This document shows, in pieces, positions 12,130 through 21,459 of a DNA stretch of 64,000 nt. The notes below the pieces were generated by a model. It saw only the letters and a list, made by a program, of their open reading frames with translations. It searched no databases and had not been told where the DNA came from. Both the position numbers and the translations under genes were made by a program. Origin of the DNA: Megaustenia siamemsis. Lineage: Eukaryota > Mollusca > Gastropoda > Stylommatophora > Ariophantidae. The stretch is from contig JAVIAB010000160.1 in the NCBI GenBank assembly GCA_032433765.1, forward strand, positions 32,019,121 to 32,083,120. The letters are read 5' to 3'. The number at the start of each line of letters is the position of its first letter. The first letter of the stretch is position 1.

Positions 12130-12440
12130 AGACATAGTAAGGTACATTAGGGCGGGCGGTCATTCCGACCTTCCACTGACCCGGACGGTAATCACGTCCC
12201 CGTCACGCCCGTGACCGCGGAAATAATAATATGAAGATCGACCTATCTGACCTTCACAAACAGCCAATCCGTTGATACATTTCTGTCACATGACTTTAGA
12301 ACACCAATCAAGTTCTAGAGGCAATAGCCTCCCTTTCGGTCTTTGCATTTCAGCCACCATTACAACGTGGTGTACGGCATAGTCAAGCTCAAAGACCGGC
12401 TCAGCTTTTCTATAAACTTGATAATTCACCAAACAGAAAG
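12130..12440 (+). promoter_or_regulatory. Candidate CpG-rich promoter and 5' leader exon
   Basis: The stretch 12150-12235 holds about a dozen CpG in some 80 bases, far denser than its surroundings. Two CCAAT boxes follow (GCCAATCC near 12273 and ACCAATCAAG near 12304). A TCT-initiator-like TTTCGGTCTTTGC lies near 12338, typical of translation- and growth-related genes. A donor-like AAAG/GTAAAT sits near 12440. It could be the leader exon of the carrier gene, whose coding exon starts right after an acceptor at 21459. That link is inferred and not shown. Confidence 0.3.
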
Positions 12441-13141
12441 GTAAATTTAATACATATAGTATCTAAGATGTACGTTTTTGTTGACAGTTGGGATAGGGTT
12501 TTGTATTATTGTCTAGATCGTTTCTTTAAATGGCGGAAGTTGTCAAGATCATTTATCGGTCAAATTGCGCAGACATTGAGACAGTTCTCTTATTTTTTTA
12601 TTGTGCGAATTACATTTTATATTAATTATTAATTAAGCAATTTATAGACTTGCACTAGTCTGTTTTTTTTAATAACCATTTTCTCATACATATGATGTAT
12701 GCTTTATTTTTGCTCTCACATCGTTTTTTCCGTGAGTTTTTACAAATACTCAACACTCAAACACTATTTCAAACTGAAACAGTACAGAAAAATGATTATC
12801 GGGTTATCTCTTATCATCAAACTTATCAGGACATGAGTCTAGTCACATATTAATTAATGATTAATGACAAACAAAGGATGAGAAATCTTGTATTTTGTAA
12901 ATTCTGTTGCAACATTATGATATTATACATAAAATTAATTTTTTTTTTTTTTTTTACAATTGGCAACATTAATTATTAATATTGAATTTGAGTAATATTG
13001 CCAGTACACTACAGCTTAATTCAAAATAAAATATTTAAATTTAAACTTTTTGTTTTACTTACTACTTCAAAACAGTTCAGTGCAATCATTTCATTATATT
13101 AAATGATTGTTTAAAAATGTTTTGCAATTTTTATCAAAATA
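12441..13141. other. No gene seen
   Basis: Very A+T-rich with several T runs. It may be the start of a long intron if the leader at 12130-12440 is real. Confidence 0.4.
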
Positions 13142-13193
13142 ATATATAATATATATATATATATAATATATATATAAATATATATATATATTG
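13142..13193. repeat. (TA)n microsatellite
   Basis: Interrupted TA tract abutting repeat R1. Confidence 0.9.
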
Positions 13194-13600
13194 GTTATGG
13201 AAGGCCTCGGCATCACAGCAAATGAATTAAAATCCATAATTGCTCAACCGCCCGTGCCAGTGGAATCATCCGAATTACCAACTCATCTCCCAAACAAAGA
13301 AAGGTAACTGTAGTCCCCATCGTAGCAGTCTCAGCACACGCCAAAAGACATAAGGCGAAACCGCGCAGAAAGTGAACACAGCCAACTGTTCCCTGTCATA
13401 CGATATCATCATTCATCGTAAACAAGCGGGATATCGAAGCAGGATCAAAACGGATGAGACACACAGCTCACGGTGTGCACAGAGCACTTAACTCAGTAGC
13501 TCCTGCAACAAGCCGGACTTGGAATATGAGGAAACTGCAAGAAGGAACACTTTTCAGACATAGCCTTCAATGGTTCCTGCCGCCTATCCACCATATACCA
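13194..13600 (-). repeat. Unclassified repeat R1, long copy
   Basis: It shares about 400 bases with 36865-37258 (opposite orientation) and its first 220 bases with 60052-60275. Conserved blocks include CTCATCTCCCAAACAAAGAA, CCATAATTGCTCAACCG and, at the far end, CCTATCCACCATAT (reverse: ATGGTGGATAGG). I see no tRNA head, terminal inverted repeats or coding frame shared by all copies. Confidence 0.75.
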
Positions 13601-13607
13601 TGGGAGT

Positions 13608-14542
13608 TCACGTCCTCCCGAAAATGATGATCGTCATAGCACTTGATGATGTTAGGCCGTCATTGATAACTCCAATTCCAAACATATAGACACACAGTGA
13701 CAGTGGTGGTAATTTGTCATTTCCAATCCAACAGAAGCCACATGACTTGTAGTTAGTAAAACCACAGAGAGAATATGATTTTGTGACCTTCACTGATTCA
13801 CTCTTAGATGTGAATGTGTAGTTTACACAAGAGGAGAAGTTTTCAACTACAGTGATTCCATTTAAGGCAATTCTGGGATAGCAAGGCTAGTCTACTTTAT
13901 AGCAGCAGAACTTGATGTTCTCCGCTCCCTTCTTGTAGCTGCTGCCAAACGATTCTGATGTCTCATTAACTTGGACATCATTCAAGAACAATGTCATATT
14001 AACATTCCATAGATATGGCTCTGCTGATGAAGTGCTTGGTGCAACAGTTGTACCAATCATACTGGAGGCTCCTGGTCTGTGGTCATTAATATCACAGACG
14101 GCACATGGTGTTGTTATATTCAGTATTTCTTTCTGGGGTGTAAATATGTGGCACACACATGGAGAGTGGTTTGTGGTCACAGTAATCCCATTAAAGGCAA
14201 TTCTAGGATAGCATGGCATAGCTGTTTCAGAACAGCACAATCCTATCCTGTGATGTTTTCTGTGTTCGCTATAAAGCTGCTGCTGCTACACAATCCTGAC
14301 CAATTATAGGTGTGGACATTATTCACTTGCAATGACAAAACTGCTTTGTTTACATCATAAACCTCTGGAAGCGAATCATTTATGGGACTAATAGTACAAT
14401 TTATTCTTCCATCGGGGATATCTGCATTGAGTCCCCCGAAAAAAGGTCTTTGGTTAAAAAGCACATATGCGTTTGAGTTAAACACACAATGAGCCCACTT
14501 CATAGATTCAAAATGATCCTTGCCAATGTCATCTGTTTGCAC
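13608..14542 (-). pseudogene. Broken gene for a tandem-domain, cysteine-rich, probably extracellular protein
   Basis: Three - strand segments belong together. 14542-14243 includes YNWSGLCSSSSFIANTENIT. 14240-13887 includes CCSETAMPCYPRIAFNGITV and FLNDVQVNETSESFGSSYKK. The third runs from a stop near 13892 to 13608 and includes PCYPRIALNGITVVENFSSC. The block ENI..CC...CYPRIA(F/L)NGITV occurs twice, so the protein was built of repeated domains of about 100 residues. Many N-x-S/T sites and cysteines suggest a secreted protein or ectodomain. A frameshift near 14230 and an in-frame TAG near 13892 break it. I do not recognise the family. No transmembrane segment or signal peptide is visible in this part. 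Confidence 0.55.
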
Positions 14543-14773
14543 AAGTTAGGCCCTTAGCTACCAACGTCTAAAATGTCTGAAACGAAGCCATCCAATTAAC
14601 GACTTTATCTACAGCGAAGGTTAACGAACTGTGAACAAACATTTATGTTCAAACCCTTGAAAACATTTTTAAAAATCTGCCAACTCGCAGCAATAACATT
14701 TATCGTGTTGTTCAATGTAAACATTGCTTGGTCCATAGCTCGAATATAAATAAGCTGCCATTTTGGTCATATA

Positions 14774-17155
14774 CAGTCGAACCTGTCTAAGGCGACCATT
14801 CATGGGGCTTTCAAAAACTGGTCCCATAGGACAGGTGGTCCTGCCTCACAGGTTTCACATAATAAATAGAGCGATAAAAAATTTTTTATCCTAAGCACTA
14901 TGAAAACTAACCTGCAAATCAGCGTAATCCATGAGTAGAACATAGTGCACATGTCGGTCTACAATAGCCACTGGTTGGACACTTTTCATAAAACACGATA
15001 GTTAAACACACAAAAATAAAACACACATACACAGATTCCACTTATACTGTACATGTATCACTTTTGACTTGAAAAAAAATCCAATATGGTAGTCTGTTGT
15101 TTGACAGATGAAATAAACGATAAGTTCAATTTTTCTCTCAAGTCCATGATAACGTCTAGTATGTCAGATCTCCCGTTTGTTATTGAATAGGTGCGCAGAA
15201 GCTCCAAAGCATTATGTGCATCTGCGATAGTGTATGTTTTCTCAATGTCAGTAGAATCTTGTTCGTTGTCTGATTCACTATTCACATCCTCAGCAGCTAA
15301 AATTGCAGTGGCAGGAAGATCCCAGTTTGTTTCTATTGTGTTGCAAGTTTGGAGCCCTGAATCAATCATGGAGATGTCTGTCAATTGGTATCCAAACAAT
15401 TCTTTTGAAAGGTTATCCAAAGCAGTAGAAATTGCAGTAGAAACAATTTGCACGTCGGTCTTTGATGCAGATTCCATGTACGTCAGAGAATATGCGTGTG
15501 TTTCAGCAGGACAATGAAAACCTGCTTTACAGAAACACTTAAGGATGGTTGAGTTGTCCACTTCTTTCCATGCTGCAGCAATCCAGTAGACTACATCCAG
15601 TAAATTGACCTGTTTCATGAGTTCGGTTCCGGAAGCATCCTTGTTTGATTCCATGACTGTGATAAGATGTAGAAGCTGTTTTTGTCTAAACTTTAATTTA
15701 AATGTCTGAATGACACCCTGGTCTAGGGGTTGAACTAATGCAGTTGTGTTGGGTGGCAGAAACTGCAGCTTAACATTCTGTAGTTCGATCTTGGGATGAC
15801 AGGTAGCGTTGTCAACAAATAAAATAATGTGGCGCTTTTTTTTCAGCATCTTACGGTCAAAACTTTTCAGCCAATCTTCAAATATAGCTGCAGTCATCCA
15901 TGCCTTTTTGTTGTTTCTGTAAATCACTGGCAGTGTGTTTATGTTGATGTTTTTAAAAATCCTAGGGTTAGCTGCTTTCCCAATCACTAAAGCCGGTTCT
16001 CGTTCCCCCAACATGTTAGTGCATAGCATCACTGTTATTCGCTCTTTGCTTTTTTTACCCCCAGCGCATTTTTCTCCTTTGACAAAAAATGTTTTGTCCG
16101 TAGTCGCTTTGAAAAATAACCCGGTTTCATCTAAATTAAAAATGTCTTGAGCAGCGTAACCATAGCATATCTCGGATAATTTAGAAGTCCAGTCAGCCGC
16201 AGCACTCATATCTGAATCACCGACTTCGCCACATTGCTTACCAAACACAAGATTGTGTCTTTTAATGAAGGCCTCTAACCAGCCGTTCGATGCTTTAAAG
16301 ACTGAGTTTTCCAATTCTTTTGCAAACTGTAAAGCTCGTTCTTTGATCATCGGCCCAGATAACGGAATTTTTCGTGCAAGTGCTGATTGACACCATTTCC
16401 AACAAAGTGTATTTATGTCTTCATTTCCCGTTTTCCTGCTATTCCTTCTTTTCATACTTGGTGCATTATTTTCAAAGTCATTCATATACTCGGCTTTTCT
16501 CTTTAACGTACGTAAAATCTGTGTCTTTCCCACTCCAAACTGTTCTGCCAATAATCGCGAACTTTTACCTTGCTGATTTTGTCGAATCACTGATATTCGT
16601 TCTTCCAGCGTTAATGCTTTTGGTTTTACACTTTTGACACTGGCCATTTCCTATATTGTGTGTAACACTTTTAAAATCCACAAAAATAATTCACTGAGAT
16701 ACTGTACATGTACATGAATACACTCTAAGCGGGCAATGACTAATTCTTTAGTTAATTCCTGTAATTTATACGGGCCACGCAATGGTCTACTCTGGTCTAG
16801 ACGGAACCGCGAAGTGATGTCACTTCACGAATCATAGATCTGTGTCTGCACCAGTATTGACTGATAAACGTAACACGTCCCACTGTAATCTGGGACTCAC
16901 TAAATACGGGAAAACATCAACACCTGTAGACACCTGTGTCGATCGTTTATGGCTCCTAGCGAGACGAAGGACTGGCTGGTCGTCGTAAACGGGATAAATA
17001 ACATTGGCGGCGGTTAATTAGCCTGGTCTCTGGTCGCGTCATACGGTGAGCGCCGTAATCAGTGTTAGCATATAGTAAAAAACTCGGGGAAATTGTAGAC
17101 CCGGTCCTATAACCAGGGAAACGCTTTAAACAGGTGGTCCTAAGACCAGGTTCGA

Positions 17156-17158
<3 letters not shown>
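14774..17158 (-). mobile_element. pogo/Tigger DNA transposon, apparently complete
   Basis: The 2385-bp element has terminal inverted repeats starting CAGTCGAACCTG. The left end is at 14774. The right end reads the same in reverse, with one extra G and then TCTTAGG, ending at 17158. Both ends are flanked by TA, the duplication expected for this superfamily. A single intact transposase gene fills most of it. Internal copies of ACAGGTGGTCCT lie near both ends and could be transposase-binding sites. The right end abuts a (TA)n tract. Confidence 0.9.
15058..16647 (-). CDS. pogo/Tigger-family DDE transposase, intact
   Basis: A 529-aa uninterrupted frame with ATG at 16647. Residues about 10-55 (LTLEERISVIRQNQQGKSS and AEQFGVGKTQILR) form a CENP-B-type helix-turn-helix. 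Residues about 75-140 resemble the second Tc5/CENP-B-like DNA-binding domain (GWLEAFIKRHNL). The DDE catalytic domain carries D173 (NLDETG), D279 (FVDNATCHP) and D309 (QPLDQG), so all three acidic residues are present with a D-D spacing of 30. The acidic tail ends in QTTILDFF (518-525), which matches the PCNA-interacting consensus Q-x-x-I-x-x-F-F. PCNA binding is known for the Drosophila pogo transposase. No stop or frameshift is seen, so the element may still be, or recently have been, active. A domesticated gene is less likely because both terminal repeats survive. Confidence 0.92.
   Translation of the reverse strand: MASVKSVKPKALTLEERISVIRQNQQGKSSRLLAEQFGVGKTQILRTLKRKAEYMNDFENNAPSMKRRNSRKTGNEDINTLCWKWCQSALARKIPLSGPMIKERALQFAKELENSVFKASNGWLEAFIKRHNLVFGKQCGEVGDSDMSAAADWTSKLSEICYGYAAQDIFNLDETGLFFKATTDKTFFVKGEKCAGGKKSKERITVMLCTNMLGEREPALVIGKAANPRIFKNININTLPVIYRNNKKAWMTAAIFEDWLKSFDRKMLKKKRHIILFVDNATCHPKIELQNVKLQFLPPNTTALVQPLDQGVIQTFKLKFRQKQLLHLITVMESNKDASGTELMKQVNLLDVVYWIAAAWKEVDNSTILKCFCKAGFHCPAETHAYSLTYMESASKTDVQIVSTAISTALDNLSKELFGYQLTDISMIDSGLQTCNTIETNWDLPATAILAAEDVNSESDNEQDSTDIEKTYTIADAHNALELLRTYSITNGRSDILDVIMDLREKLNLSFISSVKQQTTILDFFSSQK

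Positions 17159-17194
<36 letters not shown>
17159..17194. repeat. (TA)n microsatellite
   Basis: About 18 TA units lie exactly between the Tigger right end and a LINE-A fragment. Confidence 0.95.
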
Positions 17195-17198
<4 letters not shown>

Positions 17199-17482
17199 AA
17201 ATAAATGTCTAAGGAAAATACTTGGTATAGAATGGAACGAATTCAAAACAAACGAGGAAATTAGAGAAATCGCCAATCAACCACTAATATCTTCAGTAAT
17301 AAAGAAAAGACGATGGTCATACGTTGGACATGTGATGAGAAGAGATAATAATCGAATAGCAAAGCAAGCCCTCATATGGGAAACAACAGGTAAAAGAAAA
17401 AGAGGAAGACCCAGGGAGACACTGAGAAGAACATTGATGAGAGAGGCAAGAGCAGCAGGAATCGGCTCCCTCAATGAGATAG
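17195..17482 (+). mobile_element. LINE-A fragment, identical to 30190-30477
   Basis: It encodes the RTE-type C-terminal block CLRKILGIEWNEFKTNEEIR and [20 protein letters not shown]. By eye it is identical base for base to 30190-30477 over about 288 bases. It lacks the family's 3' tail and stops at GAGATAG joined to ATTTATG. Confidence 0.85.
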
Positions 17483-18043
17483 ATTTATGCCTAGGATAGC
17501 CCTTGACATGACATTACCAAAAAAATTGATACCTCATTCACTTCCTGTATGTCAATTATTTTAAAATGAAAACATGTTTGGAATTGTAAGTGACATTTAT
17601 CATTATGCAGTTTCAAACTGTTTGCTAAAATTGTTACTTTAATTAATCACACCCCCTTAGACTTAGACATCTCCAGGCCTAAACAAACATTAGGTGCCAA
17701 AAATAATAAAGCTGACAAATCAAGGTCAGCAAGTGCCATGGCTCAAACATGGCATTATATTATCAGTATGGTATGGGGTCAGTATCCCTGGGCGTGCAAA
17801 TAAAATTCAAATAACAAATTTTCTCATTTCAACATCTGAGCATCTCTCAAATAGCTCCACTAGTGTAGAATGTTTAATCATATTATCTCAATTTACGACC
17901 TTTTGTCCTTTTTTAATTTAGAATTATTTAAAAAATTTCATAAAACTATTATACGGTTTTGAGGTCATCATGAGGCCCGGTCACATCATAATTTGTCAGA
18001 TAATAACGCTACACTACAATGAGACTAATCATCTTAATATTTC

Positions 18044-18457
18044 TGGTAATTTCCTAGTTTGATCAGATATATTATTTCAGTTTGGAAGAGTGATGTCCCC
18101 TAAAATATGTCTGCCAAAATACAGTGGTTCTACGCATTCTTGGCGTTGGGGTCATTACGCTGGCATGTGTCACTCACTGGCGTTTGGGTCAGCGTGGCGT
18201 TCGGGTCTACGCATTCTTGGCGTTGGGGTCATTACGCTGGCATGTGTTATAATATATTTATAAATATTTAACACTAAAGCTAAACCTAACCCCTGGACCC
18301 AACGCCCAATCAACAGATACTCCGAAATGATTACATGCCAGCGTAATGACCCCAACGCCAAGAATGCGTAGAACCACTGTATTTTGGCAGACATATTTTA
18401 GGGGACATCACTCTTCCAAACTGAAATAATATATCTGATCAAACTAGGAAATTACCA
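18044..18457. mobile_element. Fold-back element with perfect 125-bp inverted arms
   Basis: The left arm (18044-18168) starts TGGTAATTTCCTAG and is perfectly complementary to the right arm (18333-18457). The 164-bp centre repeats about 40 bases of the inner arm (18207-18248, GCATTCTTGGCGTTGGGG). TATTTC flanks both ends (18038-18043 and 18458-18463), a likely 6-bp target duplication. No coding capacity is seen, so it would be non-autonomous. Confidence 0.85.
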
Positions 18458-19394
18458 TATTTCTTTCAATTTTCATACGATACAATACATCAATACACTT
18501 GTCAGTTAAATTAATAAAAATATCCACCAATTCTAACTCAACAATTTCAATGTTTCAATCAGTTATATTTAACCCTAGGTTACAATATCATAGTAAAAAT
18601 GACAAATTTTGATTTATAAAAAATTCCATAATGGAATTCCAAATTAAAAACTCAGGAGTCACAGGAAGTGGTTATGTTATTAGAAATGTACACAGAGGGT
18701 GATAGTGTTTAAACATGGAAATTTTTTTTAATTTTGAGGAATTTATTTTGATGCAGTAATCTTTACTACGCCTACAGTACATGTAACCCTTAGAAATACA
18801 CATTTAAATAAACATTGATTATGTCTATGCGATTGAAACAAATTTGTATTTCTAGTGGATTCATTTTTCTCTAGTTCATTTTAAAAGCATATTCCCACAT
18901 AGGGGGAAGTATCTTGGTGTGCATTGATATCTGCCCTTGGAGAATTGAGATTTAGCTGTGAGATGGCACAGTAGTTGAATTTGATATTTTCAGATAGATT
19001 CAGTATATTCTTCAGTGTGGGGACAAAAAGGGTACAAGATGGAGTGAATAAGGAGGTTGCATGTATGCCACTTATGATGATGATGTGTGCAGCATTGTAG
19101 AGCAGCTGTGTAGAATTTTGTATTGGCCGCTCTTTACTAGTGATGTTGAACACAATTAAGTGTTTTTACACGGCGAATTAACTGCTATTCTTTTTCATTC
19201 GAGGAGGTGATATTGTGATAACGTTAGTATTTTTGTTTTGTCATACCCAGGTTTCATCACCTGTGATTATTGGTGGCATGAAGTTGAGGTCTTCATAGGC
19301 TTTCTTAAGAATAGTACAGATTGACACAATCTTCTCTTTGTTTGTTACAAGGCCGAGCATCAGTTTGACTGATGCACATCTCATATCCAAATCT
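18458..19394. other. No gene seen
   Basis: A+T-rich. Open frames on either strand lack motifs. No repeat copy was recognised. Confidence 0.4.
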
Positions 19395-19650
19395 TCACTT
19401 GGAAATTTATAGCAAGCAGCAACTAGAATTTTTGGGGTATGTTAAAAGACGCAACAACCTACTAAAAGTAATATTGGAAGGGAAGATACAAGATAAACGA
19501 GGCAGACCAAGACTAAAATGGACGCGTAACATCAAAGGATGGACAAGTCAATCTGTGACAACCTGCACCATCAAAGCAAGAAACAGAGTGTAATGGCGAT
19601 CCATGGTAGCCAACCTTTGTTACGGAGACGGCACTTGATGATGATGATGA
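19395..19650 (+). mobile_element. LINE-C 3' end fragment
   Basis: It reads QLEFLGYVKRRNNLLKVILE, then RGRPRLKWTRNIKGWTSQS, and ends with GGTAGCCAACCTTTG and a (TGA)n tail. Relatives: 30836-30976 (+), 49395-50173 (-), 54296-55262 (-) and 63312-64000 (-). It is RTE-like and 5'-truncated. Confidence 0.7.
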
Positions 19651-20008
19651 GCAGTAACTGCTATTTTTACATGTTCAGCTCTCTTTCTGACTGTTAGATG
19701 TAGGTTAGCACAAATGATTTTTCACACATTTGCTAGTGTCTTATCTGTGTAGGAAGTGGGGATGTTCTGCCAGGGTGGTGGTCCTCTTAAAAAGATCCAT
19801 TGTCCACTCTTGAGATGGAAAGACCACTCAGATGTCTTTGCTATGTGCACTGAGGAATGTTTACTACAGCTTAAACCTTGACACACTAGATTATTGCATG
19901 TTATAGTTTCCTTGAAAAACAATCAGTAAATTTGTGGACTTAACTCATATATCCATGTAGTTGACTAATATAGCTGGAGGGTTTAATTGGTGACACATTG
20001 TGGCATAG

Positions 20009-20150
20009 GGAGCTGAAATAGCTCAGTGGTTACTGAACTGCACTACTAAGGACAAGAGGTCGGGATCGATCCTGACAAAGGTTCCAAGATCACCCAACCG
20101 TTAATGGGTATCTGATTTTTTTTTTCTGGTGAAGTAAAGCAGCATGGTCA
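20009..20150 (+). repeat. SINE1, diverged partial copy
   Basis: A-box TAGCTCAGTGG (near 20030) and B-box GGGATCGATCC (near 20062) are followed by the family body AATGGGTATCTGATTT. It breaks off into the LINE-B tail that follows. Confidence 0.65.
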
Positions 20151-20151
20151 T

Positions 20152-20875
20152 AATCATCATCATGTGCCATACCGGATGGCGTAGGCGATCATGTCCTTCC
20201 ACGATCTTCTAACTACAGTGCATTGCGTCACTTCTGTTGTTGTTTTCCATGCCATGACACCAAGCTATCCAGTATTTTCTCTGTCATCCGCGATCTCTCT
20301 TTCCTTTTATTTTGCCAGTTGTAACCAAATATTCCAACTTTCCTCTTCTCATGATGTGCCCCAAAAAATGTTGATTGTTTCTTTCTGGTGTTTTTTAGGA
20401 GCTGCCATCTTGTGTTGGCCTCTTTGAGAACTTCCTCATTGGTCTTTTTAGCTGTCCAGGGAACTTTCAACATTCTTCTGAGAAATCCCATCTCTGTGAC
20501 CTCTCTCTAATCATCTTTTTATTTGTTTGTCTACTGTCCATGACTCGCTTCCATAGGTCAGAATTGGTTCTATATAGCACCGATGAACTCTCTTTTTCAT
20601 GTCTATTGACATAGGTCTGTTGCATAAGATATTTTTCATTTACTGAAAAGCTATTTTGGCCTGAGCTATTCTGCTTTTTATTTCCATGGTGCATCTTCCA
20701 TTTGTTTTGGTACCCAAGTATTTGACGCGTTGCACTTGTTTCAAATTTGTCCTGTTTGTGTTTTTATGCTGGTGATAATTGTTTCCTCGATATGACCATT
20801 ACTTCTGTTTTCTTATTATTTAGACTGAGACCTTTCTTGTTGCTTTCTTTTACTATTTGTGGATATTAAGTCGTG
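20152..20875 (-). mobile_element. LINE-B fragment
   Basis: The - strand reads MGFLRRMLKVPWTAKKTNEE (20491) and continues to the C-terminal region and (TGA)n tail at 20152-20163. Upstream is a second open piece (20694-20467) containing SSSVLYRTNSDLWKRVMDSR. It is collinear with 2345-3230, 5'-truncated and frameshifted. Confidence 0.7.
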
Positions 20876-21227
20876 ATTTGTCTTGATTAGTCTAGGCAAT
20901 ATAAGAAGATAGTTTGCCATTCCTTTCCTTCTTGGCAGTGACTGTACTAGTCAGAGATCGCAGCCATTGTCTCTATACATGAGATCCTCTGCCTGCCATT
21001 GCGGTGTAGGGACCATAACCGGCGCTACTTGTCAGCTGCTCCCCACAACACCATCCACCACCTGCTCCAATGGCATTACATATCCCTGAAGGGGGGGGGG
21101 GGGGGGGGGGGAACAGGAGCTCCACCTTGCCCAAGGGTGTCCTGAAGACTAGCAGAGGAAAGGAGACGTCTTGCTCCTCCTTTGGTAAGGCAGAACTCTA
21201 CCCCGCTAACCATAGTCATAATACCTA

Positions 21228-21295
21228 CCTCATTACCCAAAAATCATGGTCACTAACACCGTATTCCCCATATGCCATTTGGCACGACGGAAAAC

Positions 21296-21341
<46 letters not shown>
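21228..21341 (+). repeat. SINE1 3' end with long T tract
   Basis: The family 3' block (TCATGGTCACTAACACCGTA, then CGACGG) is followed by about 43 T. The tRNA head is missing or diverged. A G run lies upstream at about 21089-21109. Confidence 0.65.
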
Positions 21342-21344
<3 letters not shown>

Positions 21345-21442
21345 AATTTTTTTGCTCCCAATTTAGTCTTTAAGCCCAGAGTAATTTCTGATGAACCTAT
21401 CTTTGCTTGTTATCCACCAATGCAGATTAATTTTTATGTGAA

Positions 21443-21459
21443 TTATTTTTGTTTTGCAG
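21443..21459 (+). promoter_or_regulatory. Splice acceptor directly before the carrier ATG
   Basis: A T-rich tract ends in TTTTGCAG, immediately followed by ATGTCGAAAGG. An intron therefore probably ends exactly at the start codon. This also argues that the coding exon is not a processed retrocopy. Confidence 0.6.

Noticed and set aside
13430..13520. tRNA-like SINE head (GTGCTCTGTGCAC region)
   Set aside because: The same segment occurs, without tRNA-like features, in the R1 copy at 36865-37258, so it is part of R1.
15191..15517. + strand open frame opposite the Tigger transposase
   Set aside because: Shadow of the strongly supported - strand transposase.
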